From: Bugulina stolonifera
Taxonomy: Eukaryota; Bryozoa; Gymnolaemata; Cheilostomatida; Bugulidae
DNA length: 64,000 bases
Reading direction: 5' to 3'
Assembly: GCA_935421135.1 (NCBI GenBank)
Contig: OW285194.1
Span: 15,771,376 to 15,835,375, forward strand
Part shown: in pieces, positions 21,801 through 35,700 of the stretch
How the letters are laid out: each line of letters opens with the position of its first letter
Numbering within the stretch: the stretch's first letter is position 1
The notes under the pieces: model-generated
What the model saw: the letters and a program-made list of their open reading frames with translations, nothing else
Database searches by the model: none
Told to the model about the DNA's origin: nothing
Translations under genes and position numbers: made by a program

Positions 21801-24800
21801 GTAAGCCGTACACTGTACATATTAACTGTGATACAGGTAGTTACAACATATAGTTGTGTAATTTACTATGCAACATTACTATATTATATTATACTACTCT
21901 ATCTGCAATGTATATTATATTACTATGTTATATTATACTACTCTATCTACAATGTATATTATATTACTATATTATATTATACTACTCTGTCTGCAATGTA
22001 TATTATATTACTATATTATATTATACTACTCTATCTGCAATGTATATTATATTACTATATTATATTATACTACTCTATCTGCAATGTATATTATATTACT
22101 ATATTATATTATACTACTCTATCTGCAATGTATATTATATTACTATATTATATTATACTACTCTATCTGCAATGTATATTATATTACTATATTATATTAT
22201 ACTACTCTGTCTGCAATGTATATTATATTACTATATTATATTATACTACTCTATCTGCAATGTATATTATATTACTATATTATATTATACTACTCTATCT
22301 GCAATGTATATTATATTACTATATTATATTATACTACTCTATCTACAATGTATATTATATTACTATATTATATTATACTACTCTATCTACAATGTATATT
22401 ATATTACTATATTATATTATACTACTCTGTCTGCAATGTATATTATATTACTATATTATATTATACTACTCTATCTACAATGTATATTATATTACTATAT
22501 TATATTATACTACTCTGTCTGCAATGTATATTATATTACTATATTATATTATACTACTCTATCTGCAATGTATATTATATTACTATGTTATATTATACTA
22601 CTCTATCTACAATGTATATTATATTACTATATTATTACTTTTGTGAATTCTACGCAATTGCTTACCACTAGATCAGCACACGCCATTCCCAGGAAGATCT
22701 TGTATGTTACCAACTTAGCAGATCTGGATAGTGTGACAATGTTTAGTATATTAGCCAGAACACCTGAGAATACATGCATATAATATAGTCTACCTGCGGA
22801 GTCTACCTGCAGAGTCTACCTGCGCAGTCTACCTGCGCAGTCTACCTGCTCAGTCTGTAGCCTGGTAACTACACCTACAATGACTCCATGTATGTAACAG
22901 GTATTGATTTATACTTCCAACTGTTATTAATGCAATTAGCTAGAGTACAGCCATTGAGAGAACGACTTCTATTACCATCTTTTTCTACCTCTACATGTAT
23001 AATAAGTAGTCACAGTTTTGAAGCTGTGTTCTCATTTTCCTCCCTATATTGTGAGTGGAAGGATAACCTACCGATGACACCTGTGATTGTGTAAAAGATG
23101 CCGTTCACCCAGTACATGACCGTGTAGAGCTCTGCCAGCTCTTCTGCTGTTAATAGACGGAGGTTTGGTTCTGTTGGAGGTGCCACGAAGCTGTCCAATG
23201 TAGTGGTAGCATCTGTAGGGAAACATACAGTATACGGAGTGTAGCAGGTTATTGGGTGTATATACTCAGGTGTTATGGAGTTGTCCTCCCATTAACATAT
23301 TTAAATATGGCAGTGATAAATAATATTGAATTAATTAGCCGGGAGTCATGCCCTCCGAACCTGTTCAGTTATTGACTAAATCGATTAGACGTTTAATCAA
23401 TGACATGGGTCGAGTAGGTGGGCCTGGTACACAGGCTATGAATAGAGAGTATTAAAATATGATAATATATATACTGTGATTGACAGTACATACATTGTAT
23501 CTGTTTCGACCCGCATTTATATTACTACATATATATTTATTATTTGGTGTTGGCTCAGGCACACATACAATGTACATTACAATGAAATATATCTGATGGC
23601 ATTATATTAATAGCTTGACATTCTGACACATGATATAATATATGCAATTATAGCTCGTGTACCAGCATATAAATGTACCAATTTATTTATACAGTGCAAT
23701 GAGGTACTCTCTATAGGATAGGCTGCTTCTGCAATTCTGTTCTACATTCTATTTCAACATTACTTTACCAAAACACTGTTATCACCATAACTGGATGTGA
23801 GTGTAGGCCTGCAGTATATTATATACCTTATAATTATATACATTAGGTGTGTATGTACAGTGCAACTGAAACCAGGCCAACAATGACAACATCTTTAGTT
23901 TTACTATCCAATGTCTTGACATTATTTACCACTTGTTCTCTGACTTCATATATTATAGAGTACAGACTATTTAGTATAGAGTATAGACTATAGTATAGAG
24001 TATAGACTATAGATCATAGACTATAAAGTATAGACTATAGAGTATAGAGTGTGTAGAGTATAGACTATAGAGTATAGACTATAGAGTATAGAACATATAG
24101 AGTATAGAGTATATACTATAGACTTTAGAGTATAGAGTATAGAACATATAGAGGAGGTTAGATGTGTGTATCCACTACTTGGTGATCAATTATATACATG
24201 TATCTACATCTAGATCAACATCAACTACATTCAATATAAAAATAATATAGTAAATCTCTACTACATGTACATGTTATGTACTCAATTATATTATTAGGGC
24301 AGCTCTTAGATCCCTATTGACATTTATAAAGGAGTATGATGTACATCTGTGTGCTTGGTCCTACTAACTATTATATCTATGTATATCTATATGTGTATTT
24401 AGAGATACATAGTATTCCCATAACAGTCATGCTGTACATTTATATGTCATATATAATGGTTGATAATACAGACATGTAAAGTATATTATTTAACTGTACA
24501 TGTCACAGTGTCGCAGGTACATGTAGCTGTGCTCAGGCTACATTGTACTATAATTATAGTACAATATAGCCTGAGTATAGTATAATACTATACTTATAAT
24601 ATTATAATATATTATAGCCTTCCCTCCCACCTTTTTCACCATCTTACATGTACATGTGTATATAGAGTATAGACTATAGTATAGTATAGAGTATAGACTA
24701 TAATAGCAAGTGCTACTGAGTTTCTAAGAATAGCAAGTGCATGTGTACATTATATAACGTACTATTAGACTGTTTGTAGACTGTGTATAATATATAATAT

Positions 24801-25812
24801 ACTATTAGACTGTTTGTAGACTGTGTACAATATATAATATACTATTGGACTGTTTGTAGACTGTGTACCATATATAATATACTATTAGACTGTTTGTAGA
24901 CTGAGTACAATATATAATATTATACTATTAGACTGTTTGTAGACTGTGTACAATATATAATATTATACTATTAGACTGCTTGTAGACTGTGTACAATATA
25001 TAATATACTATTAGACTGTTTGTAGACTGTGTACAATATATAATATACTATTAGACTGCTTGTAGACTGAGTACAATATATAATATACTATTAGACTGTT
25101 TGTAGACTGTGTACCATATATAATATACTATTAGACTGTTTGTAGACTGAGTACAATATATAATATACTATTAGACTGTTTGTAGACTGTGTACCATATT
25201 ATATAATATACTATTAGACTGCTTGTAGACTGTGTACATTATATAATATACTATTAGACTGTTTGTAGACTGTGTACCATATATAATATACTATTAGACT
25301 GTTTGTAGACTGAGTACAATATATAATATTATACTATTAGACTGTTTGTAGACTGTGTACAATATATAATATTATACTATTAGACTGCTTGTAGACTGTG
25401 TACAATATATAATATACTATTAGACTGTTTGTAGACTGTGTACCATATTATATAATATACTATTAGACTGTTTGTAGACTGTGTAAATTATATAATATAC
25501 TATTAGACCTTATTATTAAATGTGTATTATAGGCTGACTGGATGAAGCATGGAATTAGCTGTGTATAGGTTAGTCAACTACAGTATTTTATCTGAAGCTA
25601 TTTGTCTTTGTGTGAATTACCTTGGCAGGTGGTACATTATGTTTACATTGTACATATACATAATTGTATATAACATAATCACATGTGTGAGATACAGATA
25701 AGTATGTACATACTTACATTAGATTATATAATGTGAAATATGTACATTTACATAATTATACCATGTACATGACATTGTATTGTTACTTACTGGTAGAATT
25801 AGCTGCCTCCAT
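18806..25812 (-). CDS. Rhodopsin-class GPCR, peptide-receptor-like, 8 exons
   Basis: Seven-helix receptor of 415 aa at the plasma membrane. Exons in coding order: 25812-25791, 23212-23072, 22763-22666, 21661-21506, 21104-20941, 20788-20546, 20085-19992, 19135-18806. The N-terminus has glycosylation sites (ANST, NATT). TM1 carries GVLANILNIVTL, TM2 FLGMACADLV (conserved D), and TM3 runs through NWCVVLVATFRLIVITFPL. TM6 has LLIVCFFMVTNCPI, and TM7 VAVNYTANFFIYILA followed by FRKDL (helix 8). The FxxxNxP form of TM6 and N(x)xxNFxIY of TM7 recall FMRFamide/neuropeptide receptors. The usual (D/E)RY is FRL here, an unusual loss of the acidic residue. The ligand is unknown. Introns 1, 3 and 7 are packed with minisatellites. 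The exon 6 acceptor may shift by two bases. Confidence 0.82.
19724..19998. repeat. 31-bp minisatellite made from the GPCR exon 7 splice donor
   Basis: About eight copies. Read on the minus strand, each holds AACTGTCCAATCGTAAGT, a near copy of the real exon 7 end CAACTGTCCAATA|GTAAGT at 19992. The array begins directly at the true donor and runs into intron 7. Confidence 0.85.
21876..22637. repeat. 44-bp minisatellite in GPCR intron 3
   Basis: About 17 head-to-tail copies of a unit with TACTACTCTATCTGCAATG and TATTATATTACTATATTATA. Because 44 is not divisible by three, all three plus-strand frames stay open and give long spurious Tyr/Leu/Ile-rich frames. Confidence 0.92.
22785..22856. repeat. 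15-bp minisatellite beside GPCR exon 3
   Basis: About five copies of AGTCTACCTGCGC-like units, 20 bases upstream (in gene orientation) of the exon 3 acceptor at 22764. Confidence 0.75.
23930..24140. repeat. GAGTATAGACTATA simple array in GPCR intron 1
   Basis: Irregular repeats of AGTATAGACTATAG with drift. A short outlier lies near 24657-24700. Confidence 0.8.
24745..25507. repeat. 39-bp minisatellite in GPCR intron 1
   Basis: About 19 copies of a unit with TATATAATATACTATTAGAC and TGTTTGTAGACTGTGTACA. Variants (gagtaca, gtacca, extra tat) alternate along the array. Confidence 0.9.
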
Positions 25813-26758
25813 GTTTCTATACAGATAGTACACCTGGTTGAAGAGTATACATGTATCTCCTTGTGGTCAGTAGTAACCTACATGTACATGGATAGTATAC
25901 TTATCTTGGATGTAATAATTCAGTGTAAGTATGTATACAGTATTTTATTACCTAATTATTGCTCTAACAGTATATTAGTCCTGTATGTAATTATCCCATT
26001 TAACCCTTACCATATGTAATAAATATGATAACAGTAAGGAACCAATGAGTAATATAAACTGACCACTGAAGGCTACATCAATAAATATATTATGTAGTGT
26101 TTATGTGTCTATGGCTGTAGTGTAGTCGTTTTGTTAGATTCCAGCTGGTATTGTGCCAAGGAAGCATAACTCCTACCATATTGCAACTGCTTAACTTCAA
26201 CTACTTGTATATTCTAACTTATCTTTAATAGGTTGCACCAGGTGCTCTTTAATTGTCACCAACTTACTGACTGGGTGAGCTAATTGTGGAAAGGTGCATA
26301 GGACAATATAAGACTATATTTCATTACGTCCTGCATCAATACTCTCATGCTATCATCCACCGTAGACGATCACAACTGAAAAGTGTCGATTATATTAACG
26401 AAATTGAAAATAGAGAAAATGATCAACATAAAACATTAGAATTGATATTCTGTGAGGTTAGTGAGCCTAATAATCAATAAGTTTAATTATTTTTTGAGCA
26501 TTAAAACTATAGTTGTTTTGGGTAGATCAATGAGTTTAGTATTAGTTTGTTTCAAGTATAATATTAGATAGAAGAAATGTACTGGTTGCTGACCCTCTCT
26601 TGTTGATTATGCCCACAAGATCAAAATATATCCATTTTAATTGTTACTTTTGTGAGTATTCCTAGTTGTTCTATAGATGAAAGATAATACGTATCATATA
26701 TACATGGAGGTACTGATGTGCTCGTATGACGCTGCTAACACTCTCTCATTTAGTCAGC
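25813..26758. promoter_or_regulatory. Shared upstream region of two divergent genes
   Basis: The GPCR (minus) and the large membrane protein (plus) start head-to-head across about 950 bp, so both promoters probably lie here. No clear TATA or initiator stands out. A 64-codon frame at 26286-26480 has no recognised similarity and is not called a gene. Confidence 0.45.
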
Positions 26759-29700
26759 ATGGAGTCTCAGCTGAGGTTGATAGTGTGCCTGTCCATCTTC
26801 TACTCTGGATCTTGTAGCTCTGTGGGTAAGTATAGAGTACCTTGTAGCTCCGTGGGTAAGTATAGAGTACCTTGTAGCTCCGTGGGTACATATCAGACAT
26901 GGGCACTCGAGTCATTTTACTCGACTCAAGTTAACTCAACTCGAGCAACAGCTTTTCATTACTTTTAATTGACTTGTGCTTTTGTATTGTGTGAAAGCTG
27001 GGAATTGACTTTTACTTCTACTCTCCTACAAAGCATGATGCTTGACTCTTACTTTACTCTAATCTCTCAGCTATCAATGATAACTCTATTGGTTTGGTGT
27101 GATTATGTAATAAGTCTTGTCCACCATAGAGAAGCTGAGAGGCTTGTAGATAAACAGACCTACCATTGTTATAAAAGTGCAAACTTGAAATAGCCTTTGT
27201 TCCTCAGAACTACTATAACTGACAGAAAATCAGATCTAACACTAAGTGTTACCTATTGTGTGTTGTCACACTTGTATACATCAGAAATTTGTGTTCTACA
27301 AAATTCCCATTGGTAATTCTCTTTGACATACCGCTGTACTTTTGACTCTACTCTGACTCTAGTATTTTGGCACTAGTTGCTTGACTCTTACTTTACTTTT
27401 CAAAATGGGTGTTTATTTACTCTTACTCTACTTTTGACTTGCTTCATCCGATGAGTTGACTCTAAGTTACTTTTTATCAATTGGGAATGTATACTCTTAC
27501 TTGACTCTTGACTTGAGTATTTGTCTGCTTGGCACATGTCTGGTACATATAGAGTACGGCATTCTTACACGCATAATACAATAATATTATTGTACACTAC
27601 CATAATATATACTATTCATAGGCTTGTTAAGTTCCCCTTGTTAAAATTAAGTAGGATCAGCATTTGAGGTGGGTGTGTACAGTTTTGGTGGGCCGTGTCC
27701 GGTTTTGGTGGGGCGTGTCCGGTTTAGTTGGGGGCGTGTCCGGTTTGGTTGGGGCGTGTCCGGTTTGGGTGGGGTACCACAATTTGAGTTAGAAATTAGA
27801 TAGTCTCCTTCAGAGCCAGGGAGACTTAGTCTACTCATTATTGATAAGATAATAATTACTATAAACAAGTATGGTGAGCTGTATGTATTAACGACTGAAA
27901 CTGATTCTCCAATTAAGACTTTGGTTAATTTTCCAACAATGCCTTTATCAAAAGTCCTTTTTCCAACTACAAGGTAGGTGAAGCTTTACATGATTTTGAC
28001 ATAGTCGTAGCCTTAGGGTTATTTAGTAAAATTCTAAATGGAGTAGTTGAATGTCTTCTCTAGTATTTATTGTATCCCCCAACCTAATTGCTCCAACTAC
28101 AAAAACAGTCTAAGACTAATAACAACACTACTAGTTAGTTAACTGGTGCATTAGACCAACGTTTTTATCCCAATATTTTTGTAGATTCTACAAAGATAAT
28201 GATGCCAGAGAATTCTGGGAAGGTTACACTTCGTAATGAAGAATTGAAATGGAACTGGGCAGAGGAGGATTGGAGATTGTGCTACAACGTTACTGTCTAT
28301 CTCTCTAACAGTACAATGAGTGCCGAAGCTGGGATGTTATCCTTGGTGAGTTGCTGAACTGTATATACTGCATAATATTATAGGCCATAGCATGTATAGG
28401 TAAAACCATGAATTGACCAATGGCGATTGAGATATTTGGTTGATTATAGTGATTAATTGGTCAGTGCTAGTTACTGGTCATAGAATAATGGGATTTACAC
28501 ACCAGCGTTGGAGTTGTCCTTCTTGATCACCAGATTATAATCCGTGTAGCTGTGTAGATGGGCTAGTCAAACTAACAGACATTGTATAACTAAATTCACC
28601 GACAGTGAATGCTATGAGGACTACATGACACGAGGAGCAGGTTATTATCTTACCTTACTTGATGAATACAAGGTATATATGATCTGATATAGAGTGCATG
28701 TGTACTTGTATAACAGACCTGTACTATGTATAATACTACTCATGCTTACAGGGTGCAGGTGACTTGCAGGTGCTTCTCCGTATAACACAAACCATGTTAG
28801 ACATTGTGACCTATTTCTATGTCACTGTTAGCGGAAGTTACACTGAGATTATGAATAATATAACTCGTCATGCTATTGGTGAGTTGCCTCCCCTACATTG
28901 ATATGGGTTGGTAATCGGCCCTCTCTTATTTTATTTACTGTTTTATTTTCTATAAAGAGGCTTGCAGTCTGAACAGTCTCTACAGCGTTCACTAATTATT
29001 ATATGTATGTATATGTATATTGTCACTATTTATTAATCTATCTAATTAGTATCCTGTGCATGTATGTGAGTGGAGTGTTATATTACATTACAGAAGTATA
29101 CACTACACCTGATGGAATCACCTTTCAATCACCAAGTGGTAGTGAGGTAGTGAGCTGTGTATGTGTACACACACACCATGAGACTAACAGCTACACCCTC
29201 AGTACCTCTCCACTCTCTCTAAATAGTCAGGGAGATCTACCTTCTAGCTACACCTACTCTATTCCTACTACTGCTAATACTACTGCTGCAGCCCTCGACT
29301 CAGCATCACAGACACAACCAGTGGTGAGTAGCATCCTGTTCTATGCTTATAGTAGCTTATGGTGGGAGGGTGTATGGTACCGTCTCTCACTGGATACGTT
29401 ATGAGGCCATTCAGGAGTTGTCTCCTATTTGAGGAATACAGTCATGTAGATGTGGTATTTGCATAGAGAGGTACAAGCAGTACATGAATGAATGTTAAAT
29501 GTATTATATGGTATCATTATAATATTACTGGTATGATGCAGTATATGTTATATAATAAACTATAATTTTCTTATTTAATGCCAAGTTAGCTGTATGCCTT
29601 TACATTATGTCTCTTATGTTCATGTTTGTTACCTAGTAAAGTGTACAACTTGCTCATCTATTATGTAAAATATAGTTAAAGGTGCACAGTCTAGATCGAA

Positions 29701-32700
29701 AGATGGAAGTGCATGAACTCAGCCTTAGTACCAACTGTTTTTATAACACTCTTCAGCCAGAGACTACACTGTGTACTCAGTCAGTAACAGATCTACAAGA
29801 CACCAGGCTACGTCTGTCTAGTGGTAACACATCCATTACACAGACTAACATGTGTGACGGTGCGTCCTATCTCTATCTACATGTATACTTAATTCCTACC
29901 ATACTTTGTTAGTTGAGCAACTAGTGCTAGAATATGAACTATAAGCTACTAGTTTAATAGGATAGAGTATGCTGTAGTATTTACACTAGCTGGTAGGCCA
30001 AGAGCAATCTGCATTCACATGTTAGTGTTTACAGTCAGAAGTTGCCCTCTCTCTCCTTTCTCAATCAAGGATGAGAGAGGACAACTCTATACTATAATGC
30101 ATAGTTTATGAGTTTCTGGGGTGTAAATGCAGTGTGTGGTTGTAGTTTAGTTACATTTAGGCTATGCTCTGTTATGGTGGTGCTAAGGCTAAGGTATCTG
30201 GTAGTGCAGTAGTTAAAAGATTACTATAACCATAGTTCCACCTCACCCACACATACACTCAGTAAAATTAGTTGTGGGCTACTGACTGTGGTAAAGCCTA
30301 TCTCTCACATTCCCAACCCTAAAGTTAAGGTCTACTTCTTGCAGGAACACCAGTCTATTTCCATGATAACCAGTCTATTACATTGAGGCAGTTACCTGAA
30401 ACAGAGGATAGGATACCTGTGCAGCATATGACTGTATGTATGAGTATCAAGTCAGGGGAAGACAACGTGCAGACGGTACTTCATGATGAGAAGTTCTACT
30501 TCAATCTCAGTATAATTAAACTGAATGCAACAAGGTGGGCGTATAGTAGAAGAAGAATGTTCACAATTTTTCAGTGTTTATATTTTAGAATAAGTATGAT
30601 ATATGATCAGGACACTGATAGGTGTCACTGTTTAGGTACACTCATGTAGCATGTGTTCTTACTATTTGTAGCTGCCATCTCTACCTGACTGTAAGGTTAT
30701 TTGGCTATGGAATCACTACGTCCGAGATATTGAGTGAAACTATTCAGCTGTCCTGTCCAACTGATTGTACCCTTGACCGATGGTCACACTTGTGCCTTAA
30801 CGTTAAAGGTATGTAGACAGTGTGAATGTTACTCAGTATGTGTAACAGTGGTGAACTGTTCAGATACATACGATACAAATCTCCAGATATTATCGCAGAT
30901 TTAGAAGAGAAAGTGGACATGATCAGAGGATATAAACATGCTGCAAGATGGCATGTTCTGTGTGGAAAATAGTGGAAAACCAAATCCAATATTGTGGAAG
31001 ATGCTTTACTGAGTAAAATATTGTTTATGAAACGCAGCAGGTAGACTCTTTGTCAGATATCATGTGCAATCAGCTCCCAGAATCACAGCTATATTTGCTA
31101 GTGTTTTTATGATGAAACCTCTGTCTAACTGGTGAGTGTGGTTGTATTTCTCAGTTAAATCAGGGATATTCGAAACTAATGACCTTCACCTACATCTAAA
31201 GGTTGATGGGGACACATACTACCAGGATGTTGTCAATGGGTCTATGTTATGGAATCTGTTACCAGTGACGTCATTTGACCTCTCCGGTTCTATGGAAACA
31301 AAAGTTACAGACATCAATGTATGTATATAAAGCAGTGACTACTACTATAATTCAGTGTATAACATTAAAGGGTCAGAACATACTATGTAGCTTCCTCTTT
31401 AAGATGCTAAAGGATAACGATAGTGCTCGTTATTATCTGCCCAGATATACGATGGCTCATCACCACCAATTTCAAGAATTACTTGCGCTTCACCCAAGGA
31501 TTTTCTGGAGAGTTCTATGGTCTTCTCTTGGAGACGTAGAGTGACCTCTTGTCCTGACGTTAATTGCACAATCTCGACTTCCCCTGACTTGTATAGAGGT
31601 CAGTGTGATATCTATGTGTATAGAGGTCAGTGTGATATCTATGTGTATAGAGGTCAGTGTGATATCTATGTTTATAGATGTCAGTGTTATATTCATGTTT
31701 ATAGACATCTGTATAATATAAAGTGAAACACAGACAAACAGTAGTCACCCAGGGTTATCAGCCCCTGATTGTGTCATGCATAGAATCTTGTATTATGTGT
31801 GTTGATCAGTAAACAACCAGTAATGATTGATTATTCTCAAATACGATACGTTAAGGGAGAGACAACTCTGTACAAATGACACACAGCTGTTACTGATGAG
31901 TGACTACACATCACACCATCACATACTTGTACACTACCATACCACAAAATAACATACTATACTATACTCTGCCATGCCATGTCAGAATTGGTTAAATTTG
32001 ATAATATCGTGAAAATCACTGAGTATGCATGCTACATCTGTTTAGTAGCTACTAGTAGCTGAGGGTTGGATTGTTGTTTTGTTCCAAATATAGATTTCAA
32101 GGTTCTACCTCTAACAGTCATGGAGTCGGGGCTCATGGTTAATGTCAAGGTCGGGTGTGAATTAGGTAGGAGTAAAAGCCGTTTACTGCAATGTAAAGAG
32201 AAATGTCGGTATAATCCAGAGTGCACAGGGTTCTACTATCATGAACGCAACTGCTACCTATATGGGAAACTCTCATGCCTCAATCTGGGCAATCTCTCCA
32301 CACAGACCATTGAGGACGACTACTATACTGTAGGTAAGTGGTGTATGGTGAATGGTGATAGGTGAATGGTGTAGACATGCAGTGTAAGCATGCCCATAAG
32401 TAGGAGTTATACTCCCTATATAATAGAGAATAGGGATTCTCTGAGGCATTCCATTTTATTGGCTACACTGTAGAATTGCGTCCTGAAGAGGGAGGTCTGG
32501 CCAATGAGAGTGTGTACCCTGCTCTTGGATTCAGTGTTCTGCATGGAGTGGACAGTGGCTCTGTGGTCAGCAGTGATAGCTCTGTGAACTGTGTGTTACT
32601 ATGCAAACACCAAGTGCAGTGCATGGCTGCTGAATTCAACTCAATAAATAGCCTGTGCTACACGTACAACCGTACCCTGCGTCGCACCCAGCTTGTTAGG

Positions 32701-35700
32701 GAAACAGCAGCACTAGCATACTTGAAGATTGAGGACTCACTACCCATTGGTAAATATCTCCATGTATATGATATTATTATGATAGTGGAATGGTAGAGAA
32801 AGGTACACCATAATACCGTACTTGTATTCACTGTAGTTGGTGCTTGTTGCCAAATTGGATGTGTCCGGCCCCACAGCCTAAAGTGCGGAGGATGCAGAAA
32901 TTGACCATAGCGACAAGTCCTAAACTCCACTTGTGGTATTAGTGAGGGGGGGGGGGGTAGCCACAAACACTACAGTGTATTCTACTCTGCTCTACTCTGC
33001 ATTACTCTATCCTTATGTAAACTGATTAGATATACAAGTACAAGTAGTATCTCTGAAAATTCATGCCTGTATTTGAAGCCGTTTGTCTCCTTCATTCTTT
33101 TAGCGAAGTTGACAACCTCAACAGTTGCCTTCATGGGCTAACATAAGGTACTGATCTTAGTTAAAAGTTGTCCTCTCTTGGAAGAGAATGATAGCTCGGG
33201 AGAGGACAACTTCTAATTACAATTGGTGACCTCATACTTGCCTATAAAAGTGCACTGTACACCTGTATTCATGTATTTGGATATACTGTAGTAGCACTAT
33301 TTCTGTTCTATGACAGATGTTGACGAATCACAGGGTATCAATGCGAATTGGAGACTGTTAGACTGTACGTGTGTCGTGTATTCCAACAACTCTCACATGT
33401 CAAGGTCAGTACGAACATATTCACACACAATTACTATCTCTAATGATAGCATTGTACATGTAAACACAAACATGTCACTAATATTGTGCTATTTAGTATT
33501 TGCCTGTATTACTCTCATGGAATAAAGTGTCTTTGTCAGAATAAATGTAACGGTACAAATAGTTGATTAGTTGATCTTTGCTTGAACTCTTATGAAGTAT
33601 GTCGACCACATATACATGTACATATGTGCATATGCTCATTGATGTAACTATAACTATATATAATGTATCTATAATAGCAGAGTATCAGTTGACACCCGTA
33701 ACACTTAACATGTCCATATTGTGTTACCAGTTCGGTTGTGAGAGGAGGTTGGAGGGAATGTTTGGCTGACTGCCAGCAGAATGGAGACTGTCAGGAGGTG
33801 CAGGTGTCTGATGGTGACTGTCTGCAGGTTAGCAAAGGTTCTACGTGTTTAGAGGAGGCGTCAACAGTATGGCCCCTGTCACCTATTGTTAGACTCCAAA
33901 AACTCTGTGAGTGAAATTAAAGCAGTGGTATGCTGTCCTGTAACTCTTCTGGTTTTGCACTGATAGTTGATGCAGAATGCAGTAATTGAGAAACTTCTTT
34001 GTGATTTGTGATTGGGTTGGGCAGTGTTCAATAAAAAAGAGGAAATTACTTCTTTAATTTTGGTGAAGAGCTAAGGCTATTATTACTTTTTTTGTACCGA
34101 AATGCCACTATGTCTATCTTCAATATATTATCTAGTCTGTGGAGCAGGACTAGTGCAGCTAGGGAGTAGATGTGTGGAGTACGTCTCTAACATGATGCAC
34201 TTAAATAGTACCGTCTATGAGGCACGTAGTCCTCATGACCTGCTCTCAGCAGCTTACATGACTCCTTGGGAGACAGTGACAGTCAGCATGTTACTAGGTA
34301 AGTGTACTGCTAGGCGAGTGTGTTACCAGGTGAGTGCGTTACCAGGTGAGTGTACTGCTAGGTGAGTGTGTTACTAGGTGAGTGTACTACTAGGTGAATG
34401 TGTTACTAGGTGAGTGTGTTACTAGGTGAGTGTGTTACCAGGTGAGTGTGTTACTAGGTAAGTGTACTGCTAGGCGAGTGTGTTACCAGGTGAGTGCGTT
34501 ACCAGGTGAGTGTACTGCTAGGTGAGTGTGTTACTAGGTGAGTGTACTACTAGGTGAATGTGTTACTAGGTGAGTGTGTTACTAGGTGAGTGTGTTACCA
34601 GGTGAGTGTGTTACTAGGTAAGTGTACTACTAGGTGAGTGTGTTACTAGGTGAGTGTGTTACTAGGTGAGTGTACTACTAGGTGAGTGTGTTACTAGGTG
34701 AGTGTGTTACTAGGTGAGTGTGTTACCAGGTGAGTGTGTTACTAGGTGAGTGTACTACTAGGTGAGTGTGTTACTAGGTGAGTGTGTTACTAGGTGAGTG
34801 TACTACTAGGTGAATGTGTTACTAGGTGAGTGTGTTACTAGGTGAGTGTACTACTAGGTGAGTGTGTTACCAGGTGAGCGTGTTACTAGGTGAGTGTGTT
34901 ACTAGGTGAGTGTGTTACTAGGTGAGTGTGTTACTAGGTGAGTGTGCTACTAGGTGAGTGTGTTACTAGGTGAGTGTACTACCAGGTGAGTGTGTTACCA
35001 GGTGAGTGTGTTACTAGGTGAGTGTGTTACTAGGTGAGTGTGTCACTAGGTGAGTGTGTTACTAGGTGAGTGTACTACTAGGTGAGTGCGTTACTAGGTG
35101 AGCGTACTACTAGGTAAGTGTGTTACTAGGTGAGTGTGTTACTAGGTGAGTGTGCTACTAGGTGAGTGTGTTACTAGGTGAGTGTACTACCTGGTGAGTG
35201 TGTTACCAGGTGAGTGTGTTACCAGGTGAGTGTGTTACTAGGTGAGTGTGTTACTAGGTGAGTGTGTTACTAGGTGAGCGTACTACTAGGTGAGTGTACT
35301 ACTAGGTGAGTGTGTTACCAGGTGAGTGTGCTACCAGGTGAGTGTGTTACTAGGTGAGTGTGTTACCAAGTGAGTGTGTTACTAGGTGAGTGTGTTACTA
35401 GGTGAGTGTACTACTAGGTGAGTGTGTTACTAGGTGAGTGTGCTACTAGGTGAGTGTACTACTAGGCGAGTGTGTTACCAGGTGAGTGTGCTACCAGGTG
35501 AGTGTGTTACTAGGTGAGTGTGTTACTAGGTGAGTGCGCTACTAGTGGACTAGAGATGTTGTACTCAATGTAGCACTAGAGCTACACACAAATAATTACT
35601 GTTATATGAATGACTCAAGTGAACATAGGTATAAGTACAGTCAGCTCATGCATTCACATCCTCCACTTTCACTTTCAGGCGTTTACACACGCTATACTGT

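Noticed and set aside
21687..22783. Long overlapping plus-strand frames rich in Tyr, Leu and Ile
   Set aside because: They are translations of the 44-bp minisatellite, which is open in all three phases. They lie in a GPCR intron.
19724..25507. Possible CRISPR arrays among the regular repeats
   Set aside because: The units are contiguous without unique spacers and the DNA is clearly eukaryotic.
26286..26480. 64-codon frame in the divergent promoter region
   Set aside because: No similarity recognised, no splice partner, and length within chance for this composition.
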